DNA of 60,668 bases from Rhodoferax sp. (GCF_011391645.1 NZ_JAABQC010000001.1:15514-76181), one strand, 5' to 3'; positions 17,561 through 28,371 are shown, counted from the stretch's first letter. Made by a program: numbers and translations. The notes: a model not told the origin generated them from the sequence alone.

Positions 17561-18262
17561 ATGACAGATAAATCCATGAGAAACACCGAGTTGGTGTCGG
17601 CGCTGGTCGACGGGCAACTGCGTGGCGATGAATTTTCAAATGCGCTGGCGCAGTTGGACGCCAGCAGCGAGGCACGCCAAAGCTGGCATGCCTACCATGT
17701 GCTGGGTGACGTCATGCGCACCGGGCAATCGACCGCCAGCGCCAAAGATGCCGACTTTGTGATGCGACTGCGCGCCAGGCTGCAACAAGAGGCCGCGCCT
17801 TTGGCTTTGCACCCTGCGGGAGACCTGCTGGCGGATAACGCACGCGTTTCAGACACTCAAGCCAGGACTGCTCCACGGCTTGTCAGCGCCAACGACAACG
17901 CCTGGCGCCTGGTCGTGGGCCTGGCCTCAGTTGCCGTGGTGGGAGTGATGGCGTGGCAAGGTTTTCAGGATTCCGGTTCACAGGGTGCGCAACTGGCCAC
18001 TGCGCCCGTTGCGGCGCCTGCAACTGCCGCCCAACCTGCGCCATCAAGCGCCACCTTGGCCTCCATGGGCGACTTGTCAGCGACTCCCTCGCGCGACGGT
18101 GCCGGCAAGAATGAGCCAACCGTGAGCGCGGCGCCGGTCATGATTCGGGACCCGCAGCTTGATGCCTTGCTGGCGGCACACCGCCAGTTTGGCGGCACCT
18201 CGGCACTGCAAATGCCCACCGGTTTCCTGCGCAATGCCACATTTGAGGAGGGTGCGCGTTGA
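17561..18262 (+). CDS. rseA: Anti-sigma-E factor RseA
   Basis: 233 residues. The N-terminal RseA domain (about 8-75, NTELVSALVDGQL and WHAYHVLGDVMRTG) binds RpoE in the cytoplasm. One membrane helix (about 111-126, VVGLASVAVVGVMAW) and an Ala/Pro-rich periplasmic part follow. Regulated proteolysis of this protein frees RpoE in the known system. The stop overlaps the rseB start by 4 bases. Confidence 0.92.
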   Translation: MTDKSMRNTELVSALVDGQLRGDEFSNALAQLDASSEARQSWHAYHVLGDVMRTGQSTASAKDADFVMRLRARLQQEAAPLALHPAGDLLADNARVSDTQARTAPRLVSANDNAWRLVVGLASVAVVGVMAWQGFQDSGSQGAQLATAPVAAPATAAQPAPSSATLASMGDLSATPSRDGAGKNEPTVSAAPVMIRDPQLDALLAAHRQFGGTSALQMPTGFLRNATFEEGAR

Positions 18263-19290
18263 TCCGATTGTTGCCTTGGGCGCTGGGGCTGGGACTTCTT
18301 CTGAACGCCAGTGCGGCCAGGGCCCAAAACGAGGTCCGCCTGCCTGCCGGAACGTCGCAGGTGACCCCTGTTGAGGGGGCGTCGATCAGCCGCTGGCTGA
18401 TGCGCTTGCATGACGCTGCCCGGTTGCGGTCCTACGCGGGCACTTTTGTGGTGACTGTTGGCGACACGCTGTCGACATCACGCATCTGGCATGCGTGTGA
18501 TGGCCAGCAGCAAATTGAGCGGGTCGACACCCTGACCGGCGCGGCGCGCAGCACCTTTCGCCACAACGATCAGGTGATGACTTTTTTGCCGGACCGGCGG
18601 GTGGTGATATCCGAGAGCCGCGATTCGCTCGGCCTGTTTCCCAATTTGCTGAACCGGGCGGACTCTTCGATCGCCCGGTTTTACCGGCTGAAGACCTTGG
18701 GACAGGAGCGCGTTGCCGGGCTTGACTCTGAGGTGGTGCAACTGGTGCCGGTCGATGCGCTGCGTTTTGGTTACAAGGTCTGGACCGAGCGTGAAAGCGG
18801 TGTGGTGGTGAAACTGCAAACGCTCGACCCAGCCCGGGGCGTGTTGGAGCAGGCGGCGTTTTCGGAGTTGCAGTTGAACGAGCCTCTCAATATGGCCAAA
18901 CTTGTTGCACAGATGAACAACACCGAGGGTTACCAGATCAAAAGGCCCGAACTGGTCAAGACCACGGCGGCGCAGGAGGGCTGGGGCATGAAGGCACAAG
19001 TCGCGGGTTTCAAACCCATGGCTTGCCACAAACGGGTGAATATGGATCCTTCCGACCGCAAAGGGAGCACCTTGCAGTGGGTTTTTTCGGACGGACTGGC
19101 TTCGGTGTCGCTGTTCATAGAAAGCTTTGATGCCGCGCGCCATAGCAACATGGTGCGGCACGACAAATTTGCCAGGGGGGCCACCCATATGCTGACGCAT
19201 CGCCTGGGTCCTTGGTGGATCACCGCCGTGGGTGAAGTGCCCACGCAGACCCTGGCCATTTTTGTCCAGGGTCTTGAAAGAAAAAAATAA
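18259..19290 (+). CDS. rseB: Sigma-E regulator RseB (MucB)
   Basis: 343 residues. The N-terminal signal peptide (LLPWALGLGLLLNASAARA) is followed by a LolA/LppX-like domain (about 50-220) and a C-terminal MucB/RseB domain with HMLTHRLGPWWITAVGEVP. RseB protects RseA from cleavage and senses mislocalised lipopolysaccharide or lipoprotein in the periplasm. It starts with TTG inside the end of rseA. Confidence 0.93.
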   Translation: MIRLLPWALGLGLLLNASAARAQNEVRLPAGTSQVTPVEGASISRWLMRLHDAARLRSYAGTFVVTVGDTLSTSRIWHACDGQQQIERVDTLTGAARSTFRHNDQVMTFLPDRRVVISESRDSLGLFPNLLNRADSSIARFYRLKTLGQERVAGLDSEVVQLVPVDALRFGYKVWTERESGVVVKLQTLDPARGVLEQAAFSELQLNEPLNMAKLVAQMNNTEGYQIKRPELVKTTAAQEGWGMKAQVAGFKPMACHKRVNMDPSDRKGSTLQWVFSDGLASVSLFIESFDAARHSNMVRHDKFARGATHMLTHRLGPWWITAVGEVPTQTLAIFVQGLERKK

Positions 19291-19329
19291 GTCTATATTT
19301 CTGTGTATGTTTTTTTGATAAGGCCGACG

Positions 19330-20808
19330 ATGATTCAATTTACTTTTAAAAGCCTGCACGCTTGTATCCTCAGCGTCGCCATGGTGGCCGCGGCATCCAC
19401 GGTGCTGTTGCCAATGACCCCGGCCACCGCCCAGGTGCGTGCCTTGCCTGACTTCACCGATCTGGTCGAGCAGGTGGGGCCTTCAGTGGTCAACATACGC
19501 ACTCTGGAGAAGGTGAGCCCGAGGCAAAGCCAGTCGGGCCAGATGGACCCTGACATGCTGGAGTTTTTCCGCCGTTTCGGTCTGCCGATCCCCAATATTC
19601 CCAATGGTCCGCGCCAGGGCCCACCCCCAGGGCATGGTCAGGGGCCCAACCAGGGCGAGCAGCCCCGGGGTGTGGGTTCTGGCTTCATCCTGACCCCGGA
19701 CGGCATGATCATGACCAACGCCCATGTGGTCGATGGCGCTGACGAGGTCCTCGTGACCCTCACCGACAAGCGCGAATTCAAGGCCAAAATTATCGGCGCC
19801 GACAAGCGCAGTGATGTTGCTGTGGTCAAGATCGAGGCCACTGGTCTGCCGGCGGTCAAGGTGGGTGATGTCAGTCGCCTCAAGGTGGGCGAGTGGGTGA
19901 TGGCGATCGGCTCGCCTTTTGGCCTGGAAAACAGCGTGACCGCCGGCATTGTGAGTGCCAAACAACGCGACACGGGCGATTATTTGCCCTTCATTCAGAC
20001 CGACGTGGCGATCAATCCTGGCAATTCAGGAGGCCCGTTGATCAACATGCGTGGCGAAGTGGTGGGCATCAACAGCCAGATTTATTCGCGCTCGGGTGGC
20101 TCCATGGGTATTTCGTTCTCGATCCCGATGGACGAGGCGGTGCGCGTGAGCGAGCAGTTGCGGGCCACGGGGCGCGTCACCCGGGGCCGCATTGGTGTGC
20201 AGATTGAACAGGTCACCAAAGAGGTGGCCGAGTCCATCGGTTTGGGTCAGCCCTATGGCGCTCTGGTGCGTGGCGTTGAAACTGAGGGTCCGGCCGACAA
20301 GGCAGGCGTCGAGGCGGGTGACATCATCATCAAGTTCGATGGAAAAAAAGTTGAGAAGTCGAGCGACCTGCCGCGCATGGTCGGTAGCACCAAGCCGGGG
20401 GCCAAGAGCACAGTGACGGTGTTCCGACGCGGTGCCAGCAAGGATTTGACGGTCACCGTGGCCGAGATCGAGCCTGAAAAAACAGCCGCCAAATCGCCAG
20501 AAAAAGCACCCAAAGCCGCCGAGTCCAAAATAACCCAGACCACAGGCCTCGAACTGAGCGAGTTGACGGATGATGCCAAGAAGGAGCTTCGCATCAAGGG
20601 AGGCGTGCAGGTGACTGCCGCCAGCGGTCCGGCGGCTCGTGCCGGTTTGCGCGAGGGCGACGTGATCATGGCAGTGGCCAACGTGACGGTAACCAGTGTC
20701 GCTGGTTTGGAGAAGGTTTTGACGGGCCTGGACAAAACCAAACCCATCAATATTCTCTTTCGCCGTGGCGAGTGGGCCCAATACACCATGCTCCGGTTGA
20801 ACCCTTGA
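19330..20808 (+). CDS. mucD: Do/DegP-family periplasmic serine protease (MucD type)
   Basis: 492 residues from ATG 19330; a GTG 27 bases upstream would add nine residues before the signal peptide. The signal peptide ends near TPATAQ (about residue 35). The catalytic triad is His132 (TNAHVV), Asp162 (KRSDVAVV) and Ser233 (NPGNSGGPL). Two PDZ domains follow (about 268-360 and 395-488). As the fourth gene of the rpoE unit it degrades misfolded envelope proteins. A Gly/Pro/Gln-rich loop at 92-112 replaces the DegP LA loop. Confidence 0.95.
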   Translation: MIQFTFKSLHACILSVAMVAAASTVLLPMTPATAQVRALPDFTDLVEQVGPSVVNIRTLEKVSPRQSQSGQMDPDMLEFFRRFGLPIPNIPNGPRQGPPPGHGQGPNQGEQPRGVGSGFILTPDGMIMTNAHVVDGADEVLVTLTDKREFKAKIIGADKRSDVAVVKIEATGLPAVKVGDVSRLKVGEWVMAIGSPFGLENSVTAGIVSAKQRDTGDYLPFIQTDVAINPGNSGGPLINMRGEVVGINSQIYSRSGGSMGISFSIPMDEAVRVSEQLRATGRVTRGRIGVQIEQVTKEVAESIGLGQPYGALVRGVETEGPADKAGVEAGDIIIKFDGKKVEKSSDLPRMVGSTKPGAKSTVTVFRRGASKDLTVTVAEIEPEKTAAKSPEKAPKAAESKITQTTGLELSELTDDAKKELRIKGGVQVTAASGPAARAGLREGDVIMAVANVTVTSVAGLEKVLTGLDKTKPINILFRRGEWAQYTMLRLNP

Positions 20809-20875
20809 ATTGGGGGGTGCCTGACCTTATTACAATCGGGCACTTGACTTTGGTGTAGCCAATCTGTTTGGTTCG

Positions 20876-20906
20876 GGGCGCGTCTCTCTGGAACGCGCCC
20901 TTTTTT
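20876..20906 (+). terminator. Intrinsic terminator between mucD and lepA
   Basis: Perfect 8-bp stem gggcgcgt / acgcgccc with a 9-base loop and six T. It separates the envelope-stress unit from lepA-lepB-rnc-era. Confidence 0.9.
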
Positions 20907-20944
20907 CTGTTTGCCAATCAATCACTTTAAATCGGTTTTCCTGG

Positions 20945-22756
20945 ATGCAACACATCAGAAATTTCTCCATCATTGCCCACATTGACCATGGCAAATCCAC
21001 GCTGGCCGACCGCCTGATCCAGCGTTGTGGTGGCTTGCAGGAGCGCGAAATGGAAGCGCAGGTGCTGGACTCGATGGACATCGAGAAGGAACGCGGCATC
21101 ACCATCAAGGCGCAAACCGCAGCCCTGCACTACAAGGCGCTCGATGGGCAGGTGTACAACCTCAATTTGATCGACACCCCCGGCCATGTGGACTTCTCCT
21201 ATGAGGTGAGCCGTTCCCTGTCGGCTTGTGAAGGTGCCTTGCTGGTGGTCGACGCCAGCCAGGGCGTGGAAGCCCAAACCGTGGCCAACTGCTACACGGC
21301 ACTCGATCTGGGTGTGGAAGTGGTGCCTGTGCTGAACAAGATGGACCTGCCCAATGCCGACCCTGACAATGCCCGGTCGGAAATCGAGGACGTGATCGGC
21401 ATTGACGCCTCCGAGGCGATTGCCTGCTCGGCCAAGAGCGGCATGGGCATCGATGAGATTCTGGAAGCCGTGGTGGCCCGCATTCCGCCGCCCAAAGGCA
21501 ACCCGAAAGGCCCGCTGCGCGCCATGATCATCGACAGCTGGTTTGACTCCTATGTCGGTGTGGTGATGCTGGTGCGGGTGGTCGACGGTCGCCTGGCCAA
21601 GGGCGAGCGCATCAAGATGATGGCGAGCGGCGCCACTTACAACGCTGACGGCCTGGGTGTTTTCACCCCGGCCAATGAGCCGCGCCAGGCACTCGAGGCC
21701 GGTGAGGTGGGTTACATCATTGCCGGTATTCGCGAACTGCAGGCGGCCAAGGTGGGTGACACCATCACGCTGATCCGGCCGGGCAGCGGTGGTGCTGCAG
21801 CCACTGCCACCGAGGCCTTGCCAGGCTTCAAGGAAATCCAGCCGCAGGTGTTTGCCGGTTTGTATCCGACCGAGGCTAACCAGTACGAAGGCCTGCGCGA
21901 CAGCCTGGAAAAGCTCAAGCTCAATGACGCCTCGCTGCATTACGAGCCCGAAGTCTCGCAGGCGTTGGGTTTTGGCTTCCGGTGCGGATTTCTGGGCCTG
22001 CTGCACATGGAAATTGTGCAGGAGCGCCTCGAGCGCGAGTTTGACCAGGATTTGATCACCACCGCGCCAAGCGTGGTCTACCAGGTGGTTTCTGTCGATG
22101 GTGAAGTCAAGATGGTCGAGAACCCATCCAAAATGCCCGATCAGGGCCGTCTGGATGAGATCCGAGAACCCATTGTGACTGTGCACCTGTACATGCCGCA
22201 GGAGTATGTCGGCCCGGTCATGACCTTGTGCAACCAGAAGCGCGGCATGCAGCTCAACATGGCTTACAAGGGCCGCCAGGTCGTGCTGACCTATGACATG
22301 CCGCTGGGCGAGATCGTGATGGATTTCTTTGACAAGCTAAAAAGTGTTTCACGCGGCTATGCTTCGATGGACTACGAGTTCAAGGAATACCGCCCGGCCG
22401 ACGTGGTCAAGGTCGACATTTTGCTCAATGGGGAAAAAGTCGATGCGCTGTCGATCATCGTGCACCGCTCCCAGTCGCAGTACCGGGGTCGTGCCGTGGT
22501 GGCCAAGATGCGCGAGGTGATCTCGCGCCAGATGTACGACGTGGCCATACAGGCCGCCATTGGGGCCAACATCATCGCCCGTGAGACAATCAAGGCGCTG
22601 CGCAAGAACGTGATTGCCAAGTGTTACGGGGGCGACATTTCGCGCAAGCGCAAACTGCTGGAAAAGCAAAAAGAAGGTAAAAAACGCATGAAGCAGATTG
22701 GTTCGGTCGAAGTGCCACAAGAGGCCTTCCTGGCCATTCTGAAGGTGGACGCGTGA
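20945..22756 (+). CDS. lepA: Elongation factor 4 (LepA)
   Basis: 603 residues. GTPase motifs: [14 protein letters not shown] (G1), [12 protein letters not shown] (G3), NKMDLP (G4) and the SAKSG G5. The C-terminal EF4-specific domain has [21 protein letters not shown] and the [20 protein letters not shown] tail. It is a ribosome-associated GTPase affecting initiation and back-translocation. The stop overlaps the lepB ATG by one base. Confidence 0.97.
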   Translation: MQHIRNFSIIAHIDHGKSTLADRLIQRCGGLQEREMEAQVLDSMDIEKERGITIKAQTAALHYKALDGQVYNLNLIDTPGHVDFSYEVSRSLSACEGALLVVDASQGVEAQTVANCYTALDLGVEVVPVLNKMDLPNADPDNARSEIEDVIGIDASEAIACSAKSGMGIDEILEAVVARIPPPKGNPKGPLRAMIIDSWFDSYVGVVMLVRVVDGRLAKGERIKMMASGATYNADGLGVFTPANEPRQALEAGEVGYIIAGIRELQAAKVGDTITLIRPGSGGAAATATEALPGFKEIQPQVFAGLYPTEANQYEGLRDSLEKLKLNDASLHYEPEVSQALGFGFRCGFLGLLHMEIVQERLEREFDQDLITTAPSVVYQVVSVDGEVKMVENPSKMPDQGRLDEIREPIVTVHLYMPQEYVGPVMTLCNQKRGMQLNMAYKGRQVVLTYDMPLGEIVMDFFDKLKSVSRGYASMDYEFKEYRPADVVKVDILLNGEKVDALSIIVHRSQSQYRGRAVVAKMREVISRQMYDVAIQAAIGANIIARETIKALRKNVIAKCYGGDISRKRKLLEKQKEGKKRMKQIGSVEVPQEAFLAILKVDA

Positions 22757-23721
22757 TGCAAGCCCTGACTTCCGTGATTCTGGCGGCCTTTGCCGCCTAT
22801 GTCGGGGCCTGGTATTTTGGCAAGCTGGAAGGCAACTTCGCCCTGCTCCTGTTCCTGGCGACTGTGGTGACCGGACTGTACTGGCTGGCCGAGCGGTTTT
22901 ACTTTTTGCCACAACGTGAAAAGGCAGCGGCCGCGCTGGAGGCGCAGACCAGCGCCCGCAACGCTGAACTCAACAAAATGGGCATCAGCAAGGTGGACGG
23001 CGATGTCTCCGAGGCGAAAAAGCTCATCCTGGCGCAACCCTGGTGGCTGGACTGGACGGCGGGCTTGTTCCCGGTGATCATTTGCGTCTTCATCCTGCGC
23101 TCGTTCCTGTTTGAGCCCTTCAAGATTCCGTCGGGCTCCATGATTCCGACGCTATGGGTTGGTGACCTGATTCTTGTCAACAAGTTTCATTACGGCCTGC
23201 GTCTGCCGGTTCTCAACACCAAAATCACCCAGGGCACGCCACCGCAACGCGGGGACGTGATGGTGTTTCGCTATCCGCCCAAACCCAGCCTGGATTACAT
23301 CAAACGCGTGGTGGGGGTGCCGGGTGACGAGGTGGCTTATCTGAACAAGCGTCTGAGCATCAATGGCACGCCGTTGCCGGTCAACGCGCTCCCCGAGTTT
23401 TTTGACGAAGACACCATGCGTTACTTTCCACAATTTGAAGAAACACTGGGGGGGCAACCGCACCGCCTGCTCATTGATCCAGCGCGCCCTGCCTTTATTC
23501 CGGGTGCCGACGAATTTGAATTCAAAAACAATTGCCGCTACAGTATTGAGGGCGTGGTGTGCAAGGTGCCGCAGGGGCACTACTTCACCATGGGCGATAA
23601 CCGCGACAATTCGCTGGATTCGCGCTACTGGGGCTTTGTGCCAGACAAAAACATTGTTGGCAAGGCCTTCTTTGTCTGGATGAATTTTGGTAACCTCAAG
23701 CGCATCGGCTCTTTTAATTGA
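22756..23721 (+). CDS. lepB: Signal peptidase I
   Basis: 321 residues. Two membrane helices (about 26-45 and 100-116) precede the periplasmic catalytic domain. The serine-lysine dyad is Ser128 (PSGSMIPTL) and Lys183 (YIKRVVGVPGD); box E is MGDNRDNSLDSRYWG. It removes signal peptides from secreted proteins such as RseB and MucD upstream. The lepA-lepB pairing is widely conserved. Confidence 0.96.
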   Translation: MQALTSVILAAFAAYVGAWYFGKLEGNFALLLFLATVVTGLYWLAERFYFLPQREKAAAALEAQTSARNAELNKMGISKVDGDVSEAKKLILAQPWWLDWTAGLFPVIICVFILRSFLFEPFKIPSGSMIPTLWVGDLILVNKFHYGLRLPVLNTKITQGTPPQRGDVMVFRYPPKPSLDYIKRVVGVPGDEVAYLNKRLSINGTPLPVNALPEFFDEDTMRYFPQFEETLGGQPHRLLIDPARPAFIPGADEFEFKNNCRYSIEGVVCKVPQGHYFTMGDNRDNSLDSRYWGFVPDKNIVGKAFFVWMNFGNLKRIGSFN

Positions 23722-23734
23722 ACTGGAGACTGAC

Positions 23735-24088
23735 ATGACTTCCCCTTTTAAATCCCGCCAACTTGGCATGACTTTGGTGAGTTTGCTTTTTGTGGGGGGC
23801 TTGGTGGCCGTTGTCGGCGTGATGACGGCCCAGGTGGTGCCGTCAGTCATGGAGTATCAGACGATACTGAAGGCAGTGAACAAAGCCAAGGAAGGCAACA
23901 CGGTGCCCGAAGTCCGCATGATTTTTGACCGGGCCACCAGCATTGACAGTATCACCTCGATTACCGCCAAAGACCTGGACGTGACCAAGGAAGATGACAA
24001 GGTGGTGGTCCGCTTTGCGTACGAGCGCGAGTTCCACCTGGTGGGCCCCGCCTTTCTGACCCTCAAATACAGTGGCCAATCGAATTGA
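23735..24088 (+). CDS. DUF4845 domain protein, small single-helix membrane protein
   Basis: 117 residues from ATG 23735. An N-terminal pilin-like segment (QLGMTLVSLLFVGGLVAVVG, about 9-28) acts as a membrane anchor, followed by a short soluble part with VRMIFDRATSID and a YEREFHLVGP strand. DUF4845 proteins sit between lepB and rnc across many proteobacteria; the function is unknown. The N-terminus resembles a type IV pilin helix but no clear prepilin peptidase site is seen. Confidence 0.85.
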   Translation: MTSPFKSRQLGMTLVSLLFVGGLVAVVGVMTAQVVPSVMEYQTILKAVNKAKEGNTVPEVRMIFDRATSIDSITSITAKDLDVTKEDDKVVVRFAYEREFHLVGPAFLTLKYSGQSN

Positions 24089-24104
24089 AAGTCCGGGTGA
24101 TGGT

Positions 24105-24788
24105 TTGAATGCGGAACTGGTAACGCTACAACAGCGCCTGCAACATCAGTTTGCCGATGCCGCTTTGTTGAAGCGCTCGCTCACGCACCGCAGTTTTTCT
24201 GCTGACCATAACGAACGCCTTGAGTTTTTGGGCGACTCGGTGCTGGGCGTGGTGGTGGCCGACATGCTGTACCGGCGCTTGCAAAACCTGCCTGAAGGTG
24301 ATTTGTCGAGGGTGCGGGCCAATCTGGTCAAGCAGGACACGCTGCACCAACTGGCCGTGTCGCTGGGCTTGCCTGATGTGATTTTGTTGGGCGAGGGCGA
24401 GTTGCGCTCGGGCGGGCAAAAACGTCCGTCCATTCTGGCAGACGCCCTGGAGGCCGTGATTGGCGCGGTGTATCTGGACGCCGGTTTTGCTGCCGCGCAA
24501 GCCCTGGTGCAACGCCTTTACGAGGCGGTGCAAATCAACCCGGAGATGGAGGCCATTGGCAAAGACCCGAAAACCGAGTTGCAGGAATGGCTGCAGGGGC
24601 GCCGCATGAAATTGCCCAGTTACCGGGTGGTGGCCACCCTGGGTGCGGCACACAAACAGAGCTTTGATGTGGAATGCGAAATTCCTGAACTCAACCGCGC
24701 CGAGCGCGGGATTGGCGGCTCGCGTCGATCTGCCGAACAGGCTGCCGCGACGGCGATGTTGGAAATTTTGAAAGCGACGGTCATCTGA
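24105..24788 (+). CDS. rnc: Ribonuclease III
   Basis: About 227 residues. The signature [13 protein letters not shown] carries the metal-binding acids and pairs with the [13 protein letters not shown] helix; a double-stranded RNA-binding domain follows (about 155-225, [12 protein letters not shown] to the [16 protein letters not shown] segment). The start is uncertain: TTG 24105 aligns with family length and follows a ggtgat Shine-Dalgarno core, while GTG 24072 adds 11 residues and overlaps the preceding gene. It processes rRNA precursors and structured mRNAs. It ends overlapping era by one base. Confidence 0.95.
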   Translation: MNAELVTLQQRLQHQFADAALLKRSLTHRSFSADHNERLEFLGDSVLGVVVADMLYRRLQNLPEGDLSRVRANLVKQDTLHQLAVSLGLPDVILLGEGELRSGGQKRPSILADALEAVIGAVYLDAGFAAAQALVQRLYEAVQINPEMEAIGKDPKTELQEWLQGRRMKLPSYRVVATLGAAHKQSFDVECEIPELNRAERGIGGSRRSAEQAAATAMLEILKATVI

Positions 24789-25813
24789 TGAATACCCCCA
24801 AAAAAACAGCTTCCGAGGCACCTGAGGTTGAGGTGCAGGACAACCTGGAAGATCTGCTGGCAGGCATGCGCCGCGACATGCGTCCGGCGGGTGCCGCCGC
24901 AGCGCCGGTTGCGGGTCAGCGCTGCGGCCTGATCGCCATTGTGGGCAAGCCCAATGTTGGCAAATCCACGCTTTTGAACGCGCTGGTGGGGCAAAAAATA
25001 AGCATCACCTCGCGCAAGGCGCAAACCACGCGCCACCGCATCACCGGCATGCACACCGTGGGAGCGAGCCAGTTTGTGTTTGTCGACACTCCCGGTTTTC
25101 AGACCCTGCACGGCAACGCGCTGAACAAGTCGCTCAACAAAACCGTGGTCGGCGCGGTGGCCGACGTGGACCTGATTTTGTTTGTGGTGGAAGCCGGCAG
25201 CTTCACCCCGGCCGACGCGCGCGTGCTGGCACTGCTCGGTAAAAATATTCCCACCCTGCTGATTGCCAACAAGCTAGACAACGTGCACCGCCGCGGCGAC
25301 ATCGCGCCCTGGCTGCAGACCATGCAGGACAAGCACGCTTTTGCCGAGTTTGTGCCGATGTCGGCCAAGAGCGCCAAGGATGTGGAACGCCTGCTGGGCA
25401 TTTGCGAAAGATACCTGCCCGAGCAGGCTTGGTGGTACGCCGCAGACGAGCTCACCGACCGCAGCGAGCGCTTCATGGCAGCCGAGATGGTGCGCGAAAA
25501 ACTGTTTCGTTTGACCGGCGACGAGCTACCCTACACCTCGACCGTCATCATCGACAAGTTTGAGGAAGAGCCGCCCCAGAGAAAAGGCCAGAAGCGCCTG
25601 CTGCGCATCGCCGCCACCATCGTGGTCGAGCGCGACGGCCACAAGGCGATGGTGATTGGCGACAAGGGCGAGCGTATCAAGCGCATCGGCATGGAGACCC
25701 GCGTTGAGTTGGAGAAACTGATGGACTGCAAGGTGTTCATCGAGATGTGGGTCAAGGTGCGCTCTGGCTGGGCTGACGACGAAGCGCGCGTGCGATCGTT
25801 TGGTTACGAGTAG
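24788..25813 (+). CDS. era: GTPase Era
   Basis: 341 residues, longer than E. coli Era because of an acidic/alanine-rich N-terminal extension of about 45 residues. GTPase motifs: GKPNVGKST (G1), DTPGFQ (G3), NKLD (G4), SAKSAKD (G5). The C-terminal KH domain (about 255-335) has [13 protein letters not shown] and [17 protein letters not shown]. It binds 16S rRNA during 30S assembly; rnc-era coupling is canonical. Confidence 0.97.
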   Translation: MNTPKKTASEAPEVEVQDNLEDLLAGMRRDMRPAGAAAAPVAGQRCGLIAIVGKPNVGKSTLLNALVGQKISITSRKAQTTRHRITGMHTVGASQFVFVDTPGFQTLHGNALNKSLNKTVVGAVADVDLILFVVEAGSFTPADARVLALLGKNIPTLLIANKLDNVHRRGDIAPWLQTMQDKHAFAEFVPMSAKSAKDVERLLGICERYLPEQAWWYAADELTDRSERFMAAEMVREKLFRLTGDELPYTSTVIIDKFEEEPPQRKGQKRLLRIAATIVVERDGHKAMVIGDKGERIKRIGMETRVELEKLMDCKVFIEMWVKVRSGWADDEARVRSFGYE

Positions 25814-25903
25814 GTGCGCTGAGCCAGACGAATTGATGGTCCCAGCATGCCTTGCATGAGAGCGCTGCTGAAATCGAGCGGTGGAAGTGATACTGGGAAA
25901 ACC

Positions 25904-26383
25904 ATGAAACAGATGCATTTCTCTTCTTTCCAACAATGGGCACGCCTCGCGTTGCTGGTGATGACCATCGCCGGTTGCGCCAGCCAACCCGAAGTGCCCC
26001 CCTTTCCTTCAACTTTGCCGGCTGCCGCGCCCTCAATGGAGTTGGAAAAGCACCATGTTGAATTAGGCGGCGGTATCAGTGTTGACTATCAGATCAAGCG
26101 AAAAATTTCCTCTTTGAATAACGTCAGCTGCTTCGCCTTCATCACGGGCACGCTGAACAACGCTTCCAGCCAAATTTTGAGCCGGCGGACGGTTCTTGAC
26201 TTCAATTTCTTCAGTGGCGGCAAACAATCCTTCCGTGATTTGACATATCCTGTCAGTGGAGTGCCGCCCGGCAGCCGCGTCATGTTTGAAATGGTGGTTT
26301 CGCCAGTGCACCAGGACGGATGCGTGAACTACGACCGAATCGATCTTTCACTGAGAAAAGTCGTTGTGAATTTGGCGGACTGA
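25904..26383 (+). CDS. Predicted lipoprotein of unknown function between era and recO
   Basis: 159 residues from ATG 25904, chosen because it directly precedes a type II signal peptide ([20 protein letters not shown]) with lipobox TIAGC (Cys25). The mature part has a Pro/Ala linker, then a beta-rich domain (about 55-159) with two cysteines (NVSCFAF and HQDGCVN) that could form a disulfide. I do not recognise the domain. Insertion between era and recO breaks the usual gene pair, and its codons are less GC-rich than its neighbours. A periplasmic location is expected; the residue after Cys is Ala, so outer-membrane sorting is possible. Confidence 0.75.
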   Translation: MKQMHFSSFQQWARLALLVMTIAGCASQPEVPPFPSTLPAAAPSMELEKHHVELGGGISVDYQIKRKISSLNNVSCFAFITGTLNNASSQILSRRTVLDFNFFSGGKQSFRDLTYPVSGVPPGSRVMFEMVVSPVHQDGCVNYDRIDLSLRKVVVNLAD

Positions 26384-26412
26384 AAAAGCGCTGGTATGGT
26401 GAATTTATATTG

Positions 26413-27162
26413 ATGGCCACCAAGCGTATCTCTGAAGAACCCGCCTTTGTGTTGCACCGCTACGACTGGAGCGAGTCCAGCCTGATCCTGGAGGTCTTCA
26501 CCCGGCACCATGGCCGCATGGCGTTGGTGGCCAAAGGTGTGAAGCGGCCCAGCTCCAGCTTTCGACCCATTTTGCTGCCGCTGCAGCGGCTGCATCTGGC
26601 CTTTGGTGGCGAGGCTGAGATCAAAACGCTCAAGGCCGCCGAATGGCAGGGCGGTCACGTCATGCCCACCGGCGACGCGCTGATGTCAGGCTACTACCTC
26701 AATGAACTGCTGATGAAGCTGCTGGCGCGCGAAGACCCGCACCCGCTGCTGTTTGACGTCTACGCCGGCGTGGTGCAGATCATTGCCAGCGAACATGGCG
26801 AGGTGCTGGAAGCGGCCCTGCGTGCCTTTGAGCTGCTGCTGCTGCGCGAAATTGGCCTGCTGCCCCTGCTGGACGCCCAGACCATGACCTTGCTGGCGCT
26901 ACACCCCGAGGCGCGTTACAGTCTGGTACCCGAGGGCGGTTTGCGCCAGGCCAACGCCACCGACCGCAACAGCCTGAGCGGTGCCCAGTGGATGGCGCTG
27001 CAACAAGTTCTGGGTGAGCGGGTACCACTGAGCACCGTGTTGCGCGCTTGTGCCGACGTGGCTGGTGCACTCAAACCGCAGTTGCGCACGTTGCTCAATT
27101 ACCATTGTGGTGTGCCCAGCCTTCGCACCCGGCAAATGATGATCGATCTGCAAAGCTTATGA
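26413..27162 (+). CDS. recO: DNA repair protein RecO
   Basis: 249 residues from ATG 26413. The N-terminal OB fold has [21 protein letters not shown] and the [15 protein letters not shown] segment, followed by the helical RecO domain with [20 protein letters not shown]. It loads RecA with RecR at gaps. The upstream in-frame extension overlaps the lipoprotein gene and is not conserved in type. It overlaps pdxJ by 4 bases. Confidence 0.94.
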   Translation: MATKRISEEPAFVLHRYDWSESSLILEVFTRHHGRMALVAKGVKRPSSSFRPILLPLQRLHLAFGGEAEIKTLKAAEWQGGHVMPTGDALMSGYYLNELLMKLLAREDPHPLLFDVYAGVVQIIASEHGEVLEAALRAFELLLLREIGLLPLLDAQTMTLLALHPEARYSLVPEGGLRQANATDRNSLSGAQWMALQQVLGERVPLSTVLRACADVAGALKPQLRTLLNYHCGVPSLRTRQMMIDLQSL

Positions 27163-27917
27163 AAACTACTTCTCTGTCCGTCAATCTCAACAAGGTGGCG
27201 CTGGTGCGCAACACCCGTCACCTGGGCATTCCCAGCGTGACGCGCGCGGCCACGTTGTGCCTGCAGGCGGGAGCCAACGGCATCACCGTGCACCCGCGCC
27301 CGGATGAGCGCCACATACGCGCCAGTGACGTGCCCGAGCTGGCCCGGCTGCTAAGAGATTGGCCAGAGCGTGAATTCAACATTGAAGGCAATCCGCTGCA
27401 CAACCTGATGGACGTGGTGGGCCAATTGGTGGCGCAGCAGTTGCCGGTGCACCAGGTCACGTTTGTGCCCGACACCGAGGGCCAGTTCACCAGTGACCAT
27501 GGCTGGTGTTTTCCGGACGATGCCGCCCGGCTCAAGCCCCTGATTGATCAGGCCCACGTCTGGGGCCTGCGCGTGAGCCTGTTCATGGATGCCGATGCCT
27601 CCGCCATGGCGGCTGCCAAAGCCGTGGGCGCGGACCGGGTGGAGCTTTACACCGAGCCTTATGCCGCCGCCTGGGGCACGCCCGGGCAGGCCGCGCAACT
27701 GGCGCGTTTTGCCCAGGCCGCGCAAGCTGCGCTGGACGTTGGCCTGGAAGTGAACGCCGGCCACGACCTGAACCGCGACAACCTCACCGCCTTCATCGCC
27801 CAGGTGCCGGGGGTGAGCGAGGTGTCGATTGGCCATGCGCTGATCGCCGATGCGCTGGAGCTGGGCTACGCCGCCACCGTCAAGGACTACCTGCGCTGCA
27901 TTCGCGATGCCGCATGA
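27159..27917 (+). CDS. pdxJ: Pyridoxine 5'-phosphate synthase
   Basis: 252 residues. Characteristic PdxJ segments are [13 protein letters not shown], the HPRPDERHI active-site loop, NIEGNP and [13 protein letters not shown]. It condenses 3-amino-1-hydroxyacetone 1-phosphate with deoxyxylulose phosphate to give the B6 vitamer. The start ATG lies in the recO stop (ATGA), and the stop overlaps acpS by 4 bases; this recO-pdxJ-acpS order is conserved. Confidence 0.97.
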   Translation: MKTTSLSVNLNKVALVRNTRHLGIPSVTRAATLCLQAGANGITVHPRPDERHIRASDVPELARLLRDWPEREFNIEGNPLHNLMDVVGQLVAQQLPVHQVTFVPDTEGQFTSDHGWCFPDDAARLKPLIDQAHVWGLRVSLFMDADASAMAAAKAVGADRVELYTEPYAAAWGTPGQAAQLARFAQAAQAALDVGLEVNAGHDLNRDNLTAFIAQVPGVSEVSIGHALIADALELGYAATVKDYLRCIRDAA

Positions 27918-28321
27918 TCTACGGCATTGGCACCGACATCTGCGACGTTCGTCGCATTCAGGCCAGCCTGGATCGCCACGGCGAACGCTTTGCGCAAAAA
28001 ATTCTCAGTGAGGCTGAACTGGCCACCTGGCATCAGCGCAGCGAGCGCTGGCCCGAGCGCGGTGTGCGTTATCTGGCCACCCGTTTCAGCGCCAAGGAGG
28101 CCTTCAGCAAAGCCATCGGGCTGGGCATGCGCATGCCCATGACCTGGCGCCTGTGCGAGGTTGGCAAATTGCCCAGCGGCCAGCCGCATATCGTGCTCCA
28201 CGGCGGACTCAAAACCTGGTTTGAAGCCAAAGGTTTGAGTGTCCACATCAGCGTAACCGACGAGACCGACTATGCCGCGAGTTTTTGCGTGGTTGAAATC
28301 ATTGGCAAAAATGGTCTTTAA
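27914..28321 (+). CDS. acpS: Holo-[acyl-carrier-protein] synthase
   Basis: 135 residues. The magnesium-binding [11 protein letters not shown] motif (Asp8) and the [12 protein letters not shown] motif with the catalytic Glu are clear. It transfers 4'-phosphopantetheine from CoA to Ser37 of AcpP, encoded in the same run. It is coupled to pdxJ by overlapping start and stop. Confidence 0.96.
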   Translation: MIYGIGTDICDVRRIQASLDRHGERFAQKILSEAELATWHQRSERWPERGVRYLATRFSAKEAFSKAIGLGMRMPMTWRLCEVGKLPSGQPHIVLHGGLKTWFEAKGLSVHISVTDETDYAASFCVVEIIGKNGL

Positions 28322-28371
28322 TCGTTAGTCAGTCAGCACACCACATCACGCAATTTACCCGGAATAACATC

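Noticed and set aside
20927-22186. A 419-codon open frame antisense to lepA
   Set aside because: It is the mirror of a highly conserved GC-rich gene, with a His/Gly/Gln-rich composition and no domain. Such frames are a by-product of codon bias.
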